A stretch of 64,000 nt of DNA from contig JAHDVF020000208.1 in NCBI GenBank assembly GCA_022606425.2, positions 172,501 to 236,500 of the forward strand, read 5' to 3'. The position numbers and the translations under genes are program-made. Below are positions 1 to 10,959 of the stretch, piece by piece (positions within the stretch are counted from its first letter, which is position 1; every line of letters begins with the position of its first letter). This DNA is from Lepidostoma basale (Eukaryota > Arthropoda > Insecta > Trichoptera > Lepidostomatidae). The notes beneath the pieces were generated by a model, which worked only from the letters and a program-made list of their open reading frames with translations, searched no databases and had not been told where the DNA came from.

Positions 1-310
1 GACTTTTCTACGTGATGCACTTGTCTAGACTCTTCTACGTAATGCACTTGTCTCAACTATTTTATATAACTAATAATCTAACCATGACGCTATTTTCCCG
101 GATGGACAGGTAGAAAATATACATTTTTCTTCCCTGTTGCACTTGTCTAGACTCTTCTACGTGATACACTTGTCTCGACTCTTCAACATGATTCACTTGT
201 TTAGACTCTTTTACGTGATGCACTTGTCTAGACTCTTCTACGTGATGCACTTGTCTAGACTCTTTTACGTGATGCACTTGTCTAGACTCGTCTACGTATT
301 CCTCTACGTC
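1..310. repeat. 27-bp minisatellite
   Basis: About eight degenerate copies of a 27-bp unit containing ACGTGATGCACTTGTC lie at 1-57 and 137-300, separated by about 80 bases of unrelated sequence. The unit is nine codons long, so both strands show artificial open frames (on the minus strand a repeated HHVEESRQV). No start context, splice site or family match supports a protein. Confidence 0.85.
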
Positions 311-1010
311 TACGTTACCGTGTTGTCAAACATATCCTCTACGATAATTGTAATATTAATAAACCAGGGAACATTATTACCACCATTTTTTATATCCCTC
401 ACTATTTCTCACAGGAATGTTGGACTTTAAATAAAACAAAATAAATAGATACATTAATATTGACATAAAATATACGTATTCTAGTTTTATTTTATAAACT
501 TTATAATTTATTTCATATAAATTTAATGTAACAATAAAAAATTTAATACGCTTCTCAAATATCTCATAAAATTGACACTTGTGGCTATGCTAGTAAATCT
601 TATACGAATAAAATGTATAATATATTTTAAAAAATCGCAAAAAATAATGCTTTCTCCGGTGAAAACTGTTTTTTTCTTTCTTTGATTTATACAATACGAT
701 TTCTTTCGTAAACTTAATGTGATTTTTACGATAGTCGTGAACTTTTGAGGAAAGCGCATTTCGATATTTAAAGCGTTCATTAACTACTTATATTTATATA
801 ATAACGGAATACATTTACAAAGTTGTAATGCCTATAGTATTATAGTATTAGATCCAAATAGTGAAATTGAACTTTCCTTTATCCATTAGGGGCATTAAAT
901 AATCTAAATGTTGATCTATGATGGATCATATCAAACGTAAATGCAAATGGATTACGAACGTGTTATCATTTTCATCGCAAGTTTTTTTTTAAAATCTATT
1001 CATTGAAATA
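311..1010. other. AT-rich stretch, nothing recognised
   Basis: Very AT-rich sequence without a convincing exon, RNA gene or repeat shared with the rest of the window. Confidence 0.6.
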
Positions 1011-1013
1011 GGC

Positions 1014-1250
1014 ATTCGTGGCGATGGAAGTGTGATTGTGACGCTGTCTTTGGTCTGGTAGAATTCACGTGAAAATAAAATGGCGATAGATTAGCTACAT
1101 TGATGACCTTCGTGACCGAGTGGTAAGTGCTTTGACTGCCACCCGAAGGTCTTGGGTTCGATTCCCAGCGATGGCAGCGTGATTGTCACACTGCATTTGG
1201 TCTGGTGCAGCGATAGATTAGCAATTTATTACATGTCACGAGAATCAAGG
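1014..1250 (+). mobile_element. Two adjacent S-family SINE copies
   Basis: A 3' half copy (about 1014-1102) is followed by a copy with a tRNA-like head (about 1107-1250). The head has an A-box-like GACCGAGTGG and a B box GGTTCGATTCCC, and the body contains TTTGGTCTGGTG and ATGTCACGAGAATCA. Further copies are at 20574-20702, 37430-37605 (minus) and 38178-38430. It is not a tRNA gene, because the acceptor arm is not closed and the SINE body follows. Confidence 0.75.
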
Positions 1251-1330
1251 ACCCCCAAATCAATTTTAATTTTCCATAGACCCCCCTGAATGATCCGAGG
1301 GACCCCTGGGGGTCGATTTTTACCAATGAT
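1250..1330 (+). mobile_element. Fragment of hAT-like element
   Basis: The segment with ACCCCCAAATCAATTTTAAT and GACCCCTGGGGGTC matches the 3' part of the hAT-like element at 41702-42068. It is about 80 bases and has no terminus of its own. Confidence 0.55.
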
Positions 1331-1369
1331 TTGGGCATAAGACGGGTCGCCGCGAAATTCGTACCAAAA

Positions 1370-1557
1370 TTGCTCAATTTCTCATCGTTGCTTGTGCGAG
1401 ACTTTTGGCCAAAAACGACACACATATAATGCCGCAGCCACCGTATTCCCCAGATCTGGGCCTCTGTGACTTTTTCTTGTTCCCGAAACTGAAGAGACCC
1501 ATGAAAGGACGAAGCTAAGCTACGATTGAGGAGATAAAGACCAAAATCAATTATTTA
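1370..1557 (+). pseudogene. Mariner transposase fragment
   Basis: The translation contains LAKNDTHIMPQPPYSPDL followed by CDFFLFPKLKRPMKG, the conserved C-terminal catalytic region of mariner transposases (YSPDLAPCDF type). A one-base frame change before LAKN and a stop after KGR show that it is dead. It runs into an RTE-A tail at about 1558. Confidence 0.8.
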
Positions 1558-1655
1558 GAGGAAGCGAAAAAGTATGTCAGGACAGAACAGTGTGGCGTTC
1601 CATTTTTTTTGCCTACGACTCCGGGGAGACGACGTGATAGTTAGTAAGTTAGTTC
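1558..1655 (+). mobile_element. RTE-A 3' end
   Basis: Contains GTATGTCAGGACAGAACAGTG, the codons for the terminal SAY-like motif and a short GTTAGT tail. It is a 5'-truncated fragment of about 100 bases. Confidence 0.7.
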
Positions 1656-1659
1656 AATC

Positions 1660-2150
1660 ATTGATTTCTAAAATATGTATGACCAAAAACATTGAATTCA
1701 TTCAAATGTCACAGTGGTTAAGTACTACAGAATGTCAGCTGTCTAACGGACATCTTGAATGCCATTGTTAACGATAGTGAAGCGAGTGGTGTCGAGCAAC
1801 AATGGACGTTCGTACTCGTATACGAGTAATGCTGATTCGCTTGACGAAGAGTTGAACATGATCGCTCCGCCGAGAATGATGCCAATGATTCGGTGTTTTC
1901 GCGTTGGTCAGTAATCAGGAAATAGATTCCATACTTCTGTTACTAATAAGCGTGATGGGTGTACATTTTAATACAATTTAACTCATTTGTTATCTTCTAA
2001 TTAGTTCGCTGTAATAAAAAGATATTATTCACAATCATTGAAGACTAGCTATATAAAGTATCACGAGTATCTTCTTTTCCTAATGTCGAACCATATCTCA
2101 TGCGTTCCTGGTATTATATCTTTATAGATATAATTCTTCTGTACGTGCGT
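1660..2150. other. No recognised feature
   Basis: Ordinary AT-rich sequence. A short frame at 1574-1771 is the read-out of the RTE-A end and flanking DNA. Confidence 0.5.
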
Positions 2151-2475
2151 ATGTAGTTGAACTCCTCCTAAGCGACTGGACCCATTTTGATGAAGTGTGT
2201 TTGAGTGGGCCCTTGGATTATTTCTCTTTTTATTTTTTGTATACTTTGTATACTACGTTAAATTATTTTTATTTTGTTATTTTATTTTATATCATTGTAT
2301 TTTATATTATTTGTTTTAGATTTATTTTGTGGGTGTTGGACGATCGAAGTGTGCGCGGGAGATGCCTATTGGTGGCGATGAGGTTCGCAACCCATCACAC
2401 CGCGTCTTCCGCGGGGCGAAAAGAGAAGGATGGAGTGCCGCATCAGTAAAAGTGTGACAGTTCATTCTTTCTGCC
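2150..2475 (+). mobile_element. CH chimeric element, copy 1
   Basis: The body runs from about 2240 and includes GATCGAAGTGTGCGCGGGAG and ATTGGTGGCGATGAGG. It is joined near 2450 to the RTE-A 3' coding end (TTCATTCTTTCTGCC). The same join occurs at 19131-19395 and 24242-24495. This copy is cut short at its 3' end by J-tail sequence. The preceding CTCCTCCTAAGCGACTGGAC resembles a dispersed insect repeat. Confidence 0.7.
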
Positions 2476-2700
2476 TATTAATGACAGGTCATAAGTCCTG
2501 TAAACGCCGGTGTCGTAAGAAGGGCGGAATGGTGGATGTTGTTAAACATAAAGTGATCGCTTAACCCAACCAATGACAGGTCATAAGTCCTGTAAACGCC
2601 TCGACCACCATTTTCTGTTTCCAAAAAACAATTTACACCTTCGTCTCTATTGAGATACGATTAATCCTTAAAAACGATTAACCCGCAATGGGTAAAAATC
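2476..2700 (+). mobile_element. J-associated 3' UTR repeat
   Basis: Carries ATGACAGGTCATAAGTCCTG and CGTCTCTATTGAGATAC. The same block recurs at 3545-3660, 19751-19880 (minus), 20149-20278 and 35100-35280, where it follows a J-family coding end. The first part is present twice here. Confidence 0.7.
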
Positions 2701-3079
2701 CAGTATTTGTCTACAAGTTTTTACAAGTCATTTGTATACAAAAAAAAACAAAAAATATTATTATTTAATATCTTAGAAGTTTTAAGTACTGAAGTATCTA
2801 TGGGTGAATACTGTACTTTACCCATTTCAAATTGCAACAGCCAACTTCTGACCTTAAGTAGAGCTAGAGTAGGTGTACGAGTATACCATAGGGCAAAGAG
2901 CGGATTTACGATTCGTGGGATACTTGCCACACCTCAAATATATCATATTTCAAAACTTCACCCATTCGAGTGATAATGTTTCCTCATACTCAACTCTTCT
3001 GCAGATTAAAATACATTTTCATGTTTTAAAGACTACATCGTCATAATAATTACTTGACTTCAATAGATCATAAGTACTC

Positions 3080-3230
3080 AGTATTCTGCAAAAGGAATGG
3101 TAATAGTTGAGTCAGACCCGGATATTGAAATAAAATGCAGAATTAATATTGCACATGCTGCATTTAACAAAATGAGAACCTTATTTTGCAAGGATGATCC
3201 GAACTTGAAACTCGGACAAATAATGGGTAA
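3080..3230 (+). mobile_element. RTE-E reverse transcriptase fragment
   Basis: The translation reads [18 protein letters not shown] then RTLFCKDDPNLKL, matching the post-palm region of RTE-type reverse transcriptases (EIKCRI..A..AF.KM). Related fragments are at 31074-31150 and 49325-49810. Confidence 0.75.
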
Positions 3231-3234
3231 ATGA

Positions 3235-3490
3235 TTATTGACGCTAAGGCATTAACACTGTGGAATTCCATAAGATTGTATTATGTAAATTGAAAATAAC
3301 TTTGTTTGATCCACAAAATATTAAAAAAAACAAGAAATATTTCGGAAGATACCTCCATCTTCAGGTGTAAACATATAAATGATATTTTTACGCCTGAAGT
3401 TGGAGGTATCCTCCGAAACATGTGATTTTTTTAATATTTTTTAAATATTTTGTGGATTAAAGAGAGTTATTTTCAATTTCCTAAGTATAT
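3235..3490. mobile_element. HH4 palindromic element, copy 1
   Basis: Two oppositely oriented hammerhead-like cores face each other (minus at 3341-3366, plus at 3394-3424) within arms ending AAGGCATTAACACTGTGGAA. Both cores are decayed: the plus copy has CTGAAGT and GAAACATGTG, the minus copy GAAATATTTC. Confidence 0.7.
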
Positions 3491-3529
3491 TAATGGGTAA
3501 ATGCTATATATGGTCCGTTCTTCTAGTAT

Positions 3530-3660
3530 TATGGCTGAAACTGAATCGCTTAACCCAACCAATGACAGGTCATAAGTCATGTAAGGTCCTCGACCACCAT
3601 ATTCTGTTTCCAGAAAACAATTTGCATCTTCGTCTCTATTGAGATACAATTAATCCTTTG
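3530..3660 (+). mobile_element. J-associated 3' UTR repeat, second copy
   Basis: Repeats CCAACCAATGACAGGTCATA and the GAGATACAATTAATCC end seen at 2570-2680. Confidence 0.7.
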
Positions 3661-4040
3661 TATTTTTTATTATTATTAAAGATTATATTTACTTATCATT
3701 ATTATGTTTAATAATTCTTCAAACCATTACAGCGCCAACCAAATTAATATATTGTATTAACTTTAGTAGAAATTTATTACTAGAAATGAATGGGAAGTTA
3801 TTGATATATCTGTTTTGTTGTTGGGCACGTTCAGGCTGTAAAAGAAAAACCGTATATGTAATATTTGTTTTGGAGTCGTGACGGAAAGTGACTCTTTTTG
3901 ACTTTTGCGAAATCATATTTGCTTTCTTTTAAAACAAAACTTGACATATTGAAAATTTAACCATACCCATTTATTCTATAGAACCAGAGTGATTGGTGAA
4001 TATTCGTAGTTTCTCTTAACGATATATAAGAAATTTATTT

Positions 4041-4195
4041 AGTATTCTTCAATTACCCTGTCTAGTCCCCCCAACGTTGGCGATCACCACTGCAAACCTG
4101 TCCCTGTCCTGCAACGCTCGGAACAGCTCCTCCACACTTCGGATGCCGGTCCACTTGCTCACGTTTCGCAGCCAGAACCTTTGTCTCCTACCTAC
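4041..4195 (-). mobile_element. RTE-E 3' coding end
   Basis: On the minus strand this encodes a GDRDRFAVVIANVGG-like end, matching the close of the RTE-E fragment at 49730-49805 (IANVGG). It is truncated on both sides. Confidence 0.6.
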
Positions 4196-4254
4196 CTATT
4201 ATTACTAAGAATAAAAAAATTAAGGGCTTATCAAATGTTTGCTGATGCTTAGCA

Positions 4255-4487
4255 TTTTATAATGCTTTAACAACACAATACATGTTAGAAAACAGACGTT
4301 TTCATTCGTATTAATTACAGATAATAGGGGTTATTAATACGAAGGAAAACGTCCGTTTTCAAGAAGTTTTATTATATTTTATGGGAATGACATGTTTCGC
4401 CTTTTCAAGGTTATATGATTTTATCAAACATTTCGTAATAGTGAAATACGTCATTCACATAAAATATAATAAAACTTCTAGAAAACC
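4255..4487. mobile_element. HH2 inverted-repeat element, copy 1
   Basis: A 3' end fragment (4288-4313) precedes a fuller copy (about 4331-4487). The terminal repeats are AAAACGTCCGTTTTC-like and CTTCTAGAAAAC, and the left arm carries GAATGACATGTTTCGCC. The right-hand core is lost. Confidence 0.7.
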
Positions 4488-4795
4488 AATGAAGAAGTTC
4501 TCAGCAGCGTTGAAGAGAGTAGGCGCGTGTTGAACACCATAGCGGAGAGGCGCGCAAAATGTATTGGTCATGTGTTGCGACACGAATGTTTTCCTGCATG
4601 ATGTGTTGGAGGGAATGGACGAGGGATCGATTGGCAGAGGACGACCTCGCCAAGAGTACCTAGACCAGATTTACCAAGATATGGGCTGCACCTTTTATGC
4701 GGAGTTGAAGAGAACCGAGCGGAGTGGAAGAGGAGATGCGTCGCCTTGCTGCAGACCAATCGTTAGATTGAGACCGGAGAAGAAGAGAAAACAAA
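4488..4795 (+). mobile_element. RTE-B C-terminal fragment
   Basis: Encodes [19 protein letters not shown] then a DVLEGMDEGSIG block. It matches the minus-strand copy at 55130-55740. Frameshifts break it, and it is flanked by an HH2 element and an opposite RTE-C fragment. Confidence 0.8.
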
Positions 4796-4859
4796 CGTTT
4801 CTTCTTTTTCTTCTTCCCCATATTGTAGATCCTGAGATCTGTTTATACAGGATATCAAA

Positions 4860-4980
4860 TTTGTTCCTGTGAAGAAAACGTCGCTCCGGAGTCTCGTGCA
4901 TCACGATCTTAGGAATACTCGATGGATCCATCCTCTCGATATGGTCTCTCCAGAATTGTCTCTCCATGTTCTCTACGTAT
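4860..4980 (-). mobile_element. RTE-C C-terminal fragment
   Basis: The minus-strand translation has [19 protein letters not shown] then MHETPE, the same block as at 56080-56205 ([20 protein letters not shown]). Confidence 0.8.
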
Positions 4981-5589
4981 CATTCGAATTAATCACCGGC
5001 TAAGTTTTTCAATTTCGATGGTTCCTGACACCTTGAGATATGATATTTCCTAAATCATAGCAAAGTACTCAACTAGATATCTAACCTTCGTGTGTTGATG
5101 TCGAAAAGTTAAAAGAATTCGATGTATTTTGTCAATTAGAACGGACTATTTAATTTTAAACTAAACATTGTAGTTATTTTTTTTTTCCCATAAATACAAT
5201 GAATTCACGCTTTTTCTAATTCTATAGTTACATATTTAACAAAACTAATTAACACGCAGTTGACCTTACAATAAACAACGAATTTATGCGTATAATAAGT
5301 CTTTAGTAATATATAATAATAATCTTTTCATCGCTTTATCTCTAAACATAGTTTTGTTTATACTACTGGTACAAAATATTAATGCATCTACTTGTATGCT
5401 AATTGTGTTCGGTACTGGAAATATCCGTGAACGAGCGGAATACAAATGTGTTTTATTATTAATATTGTGTAGACATTTCTGTTTGTTATTCCTGCTTCTT
5501 TTTGGGTCATTATCTCTGCTTGTATTTTGAATAGGTAATTTCGTACACGTATTATATCTCCAAAATACCAAACAATTGGAAACTAACCG

Positions 5590-6690
5590 GCGTAAAATCT
5601 GTGAGCTTGTGAAAGAGATACTAGTTAATGCCTTCTTCTTTTTCCTTTGTGTAAACCTTTGTGGTCTGTTCTCCAGAGGATCGCTTCCTTCTTCTGTGAG
5701 GTGAATTCCCAGTTATCCTTTCATCTGTTAGGAGGTCTTCCACGAGGACGAGTCCCGTGAGGCTGATTATGTAGTGTAATATAGAGAAGTCTGGAAGTGT
5801 CCATTCTTTGCACATGACCGTACCAGTTTATCCTTCGCTGTTTACTCCATTTTATAATATTCTTAGCCTGGTGTTCCTCACGCGATCTTTTATTGTCTTT
5901 TCTGCTATCATCCTCAGTGTATTTATCTCCGAAGTCTTCAAAACTTATCTTGGTCATACGCCTTCTTCTTATTATTCTTCTTCTTTGTTGTAGACCTATG
6001 TGGTCTGTTCTCCAGAGTGTTGCTCCTCCTGTGAGGTAGACTCCCAGCTGCCATCTTTTAGGAGGTCTTCCACGAGGACGAGTCCCATGAGGCTGATTCT
6101 ATAACGCAATATAGCGGAGTCTGGTGGTGTCCATTCTTTGAACATGCCCGTACCAGTCCCTTTTTCAACCTCACATATCTCTCTTATTCTGGTGTTCCTC
6201 ACGCGATCTCTCAGCGTCTTGCCTGCTATCGTCCTCAGGGTCTTCATCAGTGTCCTCAAAACTTGTTTGGTCCTTACTGTGTCTGCCGTTGCTTCCCCAT
6301 AAGTTGTTATGCTTTATAAATTTTCGTCTTACTATTAATGGCCATGTCTTTGTTTTCCATATTTTGGATTTTAGGGCACCAGATTTCGCAGCTACCTTGT
6401 TGACTTGGGCTTGTATTTCTTCCCGCAGATCAGCTCCTCCAACCAGATCTATATCTGGATATCTAAAGGTTCTGACATGTTCTACTGGTTGATTCTCAAC
6501 AGCCAGGTTACATGTTTATTGTGTTTTAGAAACAGTCATACATTTCGTCTTTCCAATAGAAATGGTCACGCTATATTTTTTACATGCGTTATGTAGTCTG
6601 TCTAGTATTTTTGTAGGTCATTGTTATTCTCAGCTCTGATTACAGCATCGTTCGCATAACAGACCACATTACCAATTTTCTTTTACATCC
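5590..6690 (-). mobile_element. RTE-C copy with partial duplication
   Basis: Minus-strand frames include MKTLRTIAGKTLRDRVRNT, then RLMGLVLVEDLL-like and STSQEE segments, and an upstream VEHVRTFRYPDIDLVGG block (the FKYLG region of RTE reverse transcriptases). The C-terminal part appears twice (5620-5960 and 5996-6260). Many frameshifts mark it as dead. Confidence 0.7.
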
Positions 6691-6769
6691 TATATCCTAG
6701 TTGTAGCCATGCGAAATCTAATCGCTAGTTAATTCCGATTAACGAAAAACCGTGAAAATCTATGTATTC

Positions 6770-6890
6770 TACAAAAAGCGATTTATTTATTTACTTTGAA
6801 ATAGTACACATGTACATAACACATGTTCTAGTAAAAACCAATTATAATAATACACATACACATCAATGTAAGGTTACATTTTGTTTACTT
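6770..6890. repeat. Dispersed repeat, inverted mate at 10815
   Basis: Contains AATAGTACACATGTACATAA and GGTTACATTTTGTTTA. A reverse-complement copy lies at about 10815-10945, so the pair brackets the candidate exon at 9111. Confidence 0.65.
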
Positions 6891-7765
6891 GGACTTGGAC
6901 TTGGATTGGCTTACAAAGGTTCAGCTCTAATGGCTATTCCTCTTACTTCTGGAATCACATTCCAACGATGTATGAGGCATGCATAAAGAGTGACTTGGTG
7001 ATGAATTTTTCTAAATGTAAAGTGATGGTTTTCGATAAAGAAGAATGTATGACGATTTGTTATATAAGTGCGATGGGCGAGAAATTGGAGCAAGTTACCG
7101 AATTTACGTATCTGGGAAGCATGTTTAAAAGTGACGGAAAAATGGAGAAAGACATCGAAAGAAGGGAGACATGGTGCTGGGAATAAAATAAATGGCGCAC
7201 TCAAAGTCATTACTGCAAATAGAAATATATCCACAGAAGCAAAAATGGCAGTACACAATGAAGTTCTAGTGCCAACCCTCATGTATGGAAGTGAAGCTTG
7301 GAGCTGGCAAAAGAAGGATGAAAGCAGGATAAACGCCGTAGAAATGAGATCACTAAGAGGATTGTGCGGGAAAACGTTGTACGATAGAATACCGAACGAT
7401 GAAATAAGAGAGAAATGTAAGGCAGATGACTGCATCATGGATAAAATTAAAAAAGGATCCCTGAGATGGTTTGGACATACGGAACGAATGGATGAGAAAA
7501 GAATTGTTAAAACGTTGTGCACAAGCAGCGTGAGTGGAAAAATAAGCCGAGGACGACCGAGGAAAACATGGCATGACCAAATTTATAAATTACTAAAAGG
7601 CGGCCACATTCGAAGTCGGAATAATCGACGTGCGTGCATGGTACGATGTATGAATGTGGAGGAAGCCCGAGAGGTATGCCAGGAGAGAGCATTATGGCGA
7701 TCCGTCCTCTCTGCCTACCCCTCCGGGAAATGTCGTGATGGTTAGTTAGTTAGTTAGTTTTACAT
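6890..7765 (+). mobile_element. RTE-A copy, longest open frame in window
   Basis: After a short AGGTTCAGCTCTAATGGCTA block shared with 38735-38790 and 16040-16075, the frame encodes the end of a reverse transcriptase ([16 protein letters not shown], then FTYLGSMF). Next come LMYGSEAW, a [16 protein letters not shown] block and [11 protein letters not shown]. The Cys-rich [18 protein letters not shown] tail follows, and the copy ends in (GTTA)4. The 225-codon frame 7068-7745 is open, but one frameshift near 7165 separates it from the upstream part. The endonuclease and most of the reverse transcriptase are missing, so this copy cannot move by itself. Confidence 0.85.
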
Positions 7766-7769
7766 TTTA

Positions 7770-8330
7770 TTCAGTTTTTCAAGTTACAAACATAATATAT
7801 ATTTTTCAATCTATTTCAAGAATATATGTTACATATATGTGTATTTTTAGAATATAAGGTAACGGTTGTTCTTTTCATATATAAAATCGAAAGTCTTTCC
7901 GTTCTGTATCACTTAGGTTCTTTTTATTATATGTTGGTTCACTTTTCCTTTTAGTGGTCCAGTTTAGTCAAAGGAACAGGTTTTTCGTTGTGATCTCGTT
8001 TCGTATCGGTAACGCTGTTATAAAACTCGTGTACAGAATTATGTTTATAAAGGAAGTGAGAAGAATTTGTAATTCACGAAATCTGTAAATAATACATTTT
8101 TTCCCCTTAAGTTTGCGTTTGCTAACTGCTACCAATTATTGACACACTGTTCTCTTTTTAAAATTTAAATATTATACTTTTTCGAATTGGTTTAAATAAA
8201 ACGTTAGGCGTTATAAATCAGATATCATTTTATAATGCACTCAAAATTGATACATTTAATAGAAAAAATATTTTAAATACAATTTATTCTTTATTTTGTC
8301 TACGTGCCAAAAATATCTATAACTATTGTT
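7770..8330. other. No recognised feature
   Basis: AT-rich, with no exon or shared repeat seen. Confidence 0.5.
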
Positions 8331-8334
8331 TAAT

Positions 8335-8440
8335 TTAAACGAATGAAAACGTCTGTTTTCTAGAATATTTACTATATTTTATGCGTATAATTAAAGTAAA
8401 ATTAAACTTCTTGAAAACATACATTTTTATTCGTATTAAT
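8335..8440. mobile_element. HH2 element, collapsed copy
   Basis: Both termini are present (AATGAAAACGTCTGTTTTCT and its inverted mate near 8410-8438), but the hammerhead-like centre has been deleted. Confidence 0.65.
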
Positions 8441-8509
8441 GATTTAATATGGATTTTTACAACATTGTTCAAGAAACAAGTTGTAAGAAAATGTATATTT
8501 TTTTACGAA

Positions 8510-8575
8510 TGAGTTTACACTTTTGATTTGCTTGAACTTTTGAGTTTATTTTTCTCGACATGTTTCGAAGGCTTT
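8510..8575 (-). mobile_element. HH3 fragment (3' half)
   Basis: The minus strand reads GCCTTCGAAACATGTCGAG then AAAAATAAACTCAAAAG, the 3' half of HH3. The CTGATGA half is missing. Confidence 0.65.
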
Positions 8576-8599
8576 GAACCATAGGTTGAACAATCTTTT

Positions 8600-8935
8600 C
8601 TGGGCCACCGCCCATTTACAAGAAAAATAAACGGAGCGGACATACGAAGCGCATGGATGGAGAAAGAATGTTTAAGAAAGTATACGCTAATGATATAAAT
8701 GGAGTACGGAGTAGAGGCAGACCGAGGAAAACACGGCATGATCAAATTAATAAAATTTTAAAGGTTGTCCATATTAGAAGCCGGAAGAATCGACGTGCAT
8801 GTATGACTCGCTGTATGAATGTGGTGGAAGCTAGAGAGGTGTGCCAGGATAGAGTAGTGTGGCGGTCCATTCTCTCTGCCTACCCATACGGAGAAACGGC
8901 GTGATGGTTTGTTGTTGTTGTCAATATTTCGTTTA
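8600..8935 (+). mobile_element. RTE-A 3' fragment
   Basis: Encodes [29 protein letters not shown] and [14 protein letters not shown], with a GTTTGTTGTTG tail. Confidence 0.85.
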
Positions 8936-9110
8936 TAACGTGTTCAACCACCCTACATTATATTTTTTAATCGTCATTATTTGATCAATTCTATACTACT
9001 CACCATACTTTAGGTTCGAAACAAGAATTTTATTTTGCACTGCCATTTTATTTATGTTAAAAAAATTATTATAATTTTATCTTATTTATTATACATTGTT
9101 TTTATTTCAG

Positions 9111-9212
9111 CCATGCCTAGAGCAATTATTAACCCTAGTTCGCCGCTCCCTGAACCGAGCAATGGTCCATAATATTCTATCACGTCTCTCGTCGGACATT
9201 ATGGCGCTAATG
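9111..9212 (+). CDS. Candidate internal exon of unrecognised upstream gene
   Basis: A 102-base segment lies between a good acceptor (TTTTTATTTCAG) and a donor (ATG followed by GTATGC). It is open in one frame (34 codons, phase 0 at both ends) and reads CLEQLLTLVRRSLNRAM then VHNILSRLSSDIMALM. The composition is amphipathic and Leu/Arg-rich, unlike the repeats around it, and no copy exists elsewhere in the window. Its phase fits directly onto the terminal exon at 23266-23325, which would make a 14-kb repeat-filled intron. I do not recognise the protein. Earlier exons must lie before the window. It could be chance, since it rests on splice signals and coding character alone. Confidence 0.5.
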
Positions 9213-9379
9213 GTATGCGATAGGTTATATTTCGTAACGCGAGGAAGCCGAGCCCCGTGTAACGTAACCAGAGCGTTTCCTTTTCGTTTATTAACCCTTT
9301 GAACTCCGTTGGCGCCGCATTTGCCACAGAATTATAATTCCACTAACACGAAAAAAATGCAATCTGTCATAATACTGAA

Positions 9380-9665
9380 AGGGTCTTAAGGTGGGTTGGT
9401 CACTTGGAAAGAATGAATGAAGAAAGAATGGCAAAGAAAATATATGTTGACGATGCGTGAAGAACAAGAAAGAGAAAAAGACCGAGAGAAACGTGGCACG
9501 ATAAAATCAACCAAATCATTGACTTTGTACGAGCTTTTTTCTTCTCTTCGAGAGACTAAATATGCCAAAGGAAACGAGAAATATATGTCGGGAAAGAACA
9601 GTATGATGGTTCATACTTCCTGACCACTCCTTCAAGGAGACGGTGTAGTGGTTGGTAAGTTTTAT
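9380..9665 (+). mobile_element. RTE-A degenerate 3' fragment
   Basis: GGTTGGTCACTTGGAAAGAA starts the RWFGHLERMNEER block. [11 protein letters not shown] and the YPF end can be traced through frameshifts. Confidence 0.75.
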
Positions 9666-10079
9666 TATTTCAGTTAGGTTAAATATATATTTTTTTATAA
9701 AAAATAACCTACGTTTGTTACGCTTGGTTCCTGAAGCAGGAGATTTAGGTTTAAGCCTTAACACGACTTGTTTCTTTCTTCATATATATGCTATTTTCTC
9801 ATCATATTAAAGATTAGATCATATAAAGCGCAGAAACATGCAAGACTGTATATAACGCAATCATTCTCGCTCATATCAATTACTGTAGCAGCATATTATT
9901 TTTAGCAAATGAAGAAGATATGCAAAGATAAACACCATTCTCCCGAATAAAGCAATTAGAATAATTTTAAGGAGAAGCAGATATGCCAGAATTAAATTGA
10001 TGCTGAAAGAGCTAAAAATTATGTCTTTTAAAAAATAATTACATACAACGTTTTATTACTAATTCACAAAAATGTTAAA

Positions 10080-10625
10080 TCAAATCAAATCAGTTTATTT
10101 CATCAACAGACATTACAAAATTTATTTTTAGGGCATCTATTGAGAACAGGCAAAATAATATATTATATATAGTATACTACCAGAAACGCATAAGAGATGG
10201 TTCAACATTAGGAAGACAGGATACTCTCCAGAGTTAAGAGTATTTGCCTTCTGAACGTACTTTCACTAACATGAAAGACGTCGATCTCCGAGGAGACCGC
10301 GTTCAGCAGACTAATTGCTCTTCCCACCGGTGTCACCAGAGGCAGATTGGTTCTGGCGGCCGGTAGGTAAACAATCTGTGCTGTCGCTGTCGGAGATATC
10401 TATCGGGGACAAAAAGCCGAACACCCTCTAGTACGGCCGAGTTCTCGAAGTATCCCCTAATTAATCTAAAGAAATGGGTAATTAGATGTCCATCTCTTCG
10501 AAGCTGTAGAGAATTGGTTCCGAGCATTCCCAAAAGAAATGCCGTGGGATAGAGCCAAGGATAGCTACCATACTCCCTCATGTAGAGATACCTCACCTAC
10601 CTTAATGGGCACACCACCCAAGAAT
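10080..10625 (-). mobile_element. J (Jockey-superfamily) 3' end
   Basis: Reads right to left. The translation contains MRYLYMREYGSYPWLYP, then [16 protein letters not shown] and [19 protein letters not shown]. This is the C-terminal tail after the reverse transcriptase of Jockey-type elements. The 3' UTR follows with TTCAGAAGGCAAATACTCTT-type sequence and ends at 10080-10096 in a GATTT-repeat tail. It is 5'-truncated and related to the copy at 34611. Confidence 0.8.
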
Positions 10626-10814
10626 TTTTAAGGAAGATAAAAAGTAAGCAACATGAACATCAATATGAAACAGGAAAGAAAAATAATGTAAGGCAGAAAT
10701 AAAAACCAAATTTCAGAATTCCCTTAAGTATAAAGCATTTCAAATTTATGAAGATATACCGGAGAATGTCAAAAGTGTGCAGATCATAAAAAAATATATA
10801 ATAGAATTAAATAA

Positions 10815-10945
10815 ATATGTAAACAAAATGTAACCTTATATTGATGTGTTTGTGGATTATTATAATTGAATGTTTAATTGTTTTTTATTAGAACATGTGT
10901 TGTGTATATGTGTACTATTTCAAGTAAATAAAAAAAATGTAGAAT
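10815..10945. repeat. Dispersed repeat, inverted mate of 6770
   Basis: Reverse complement of 6770-6890 with small differences. It contains GTAACCTTATATTGATGTG. Confidence 0.6.
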
Positions 10946-10959
10946 ACATTTTACCAATG

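Noticed and set aside
1..310. Possible CRISPR array or repeat protein from the 27-bp units
   Set aside because: The copies are contiguous tandem repeats without unique spacers of constant size, in an animal genome. The nine-residue protein repeat is only a by-product of a 27-bp unit.
1107..1180. tRNA gene
   Set aside because: A and B boxes are present, but the acceptor stem does not close and a SINE body follows. Four further dispersed copies exist.
7068..7745. 225-codon open frame as a host gene
   Set aside because: The translation is the C-terminal end of an RTE-type element, with over twenty related fragments in the window and a (GTTA)n tail.
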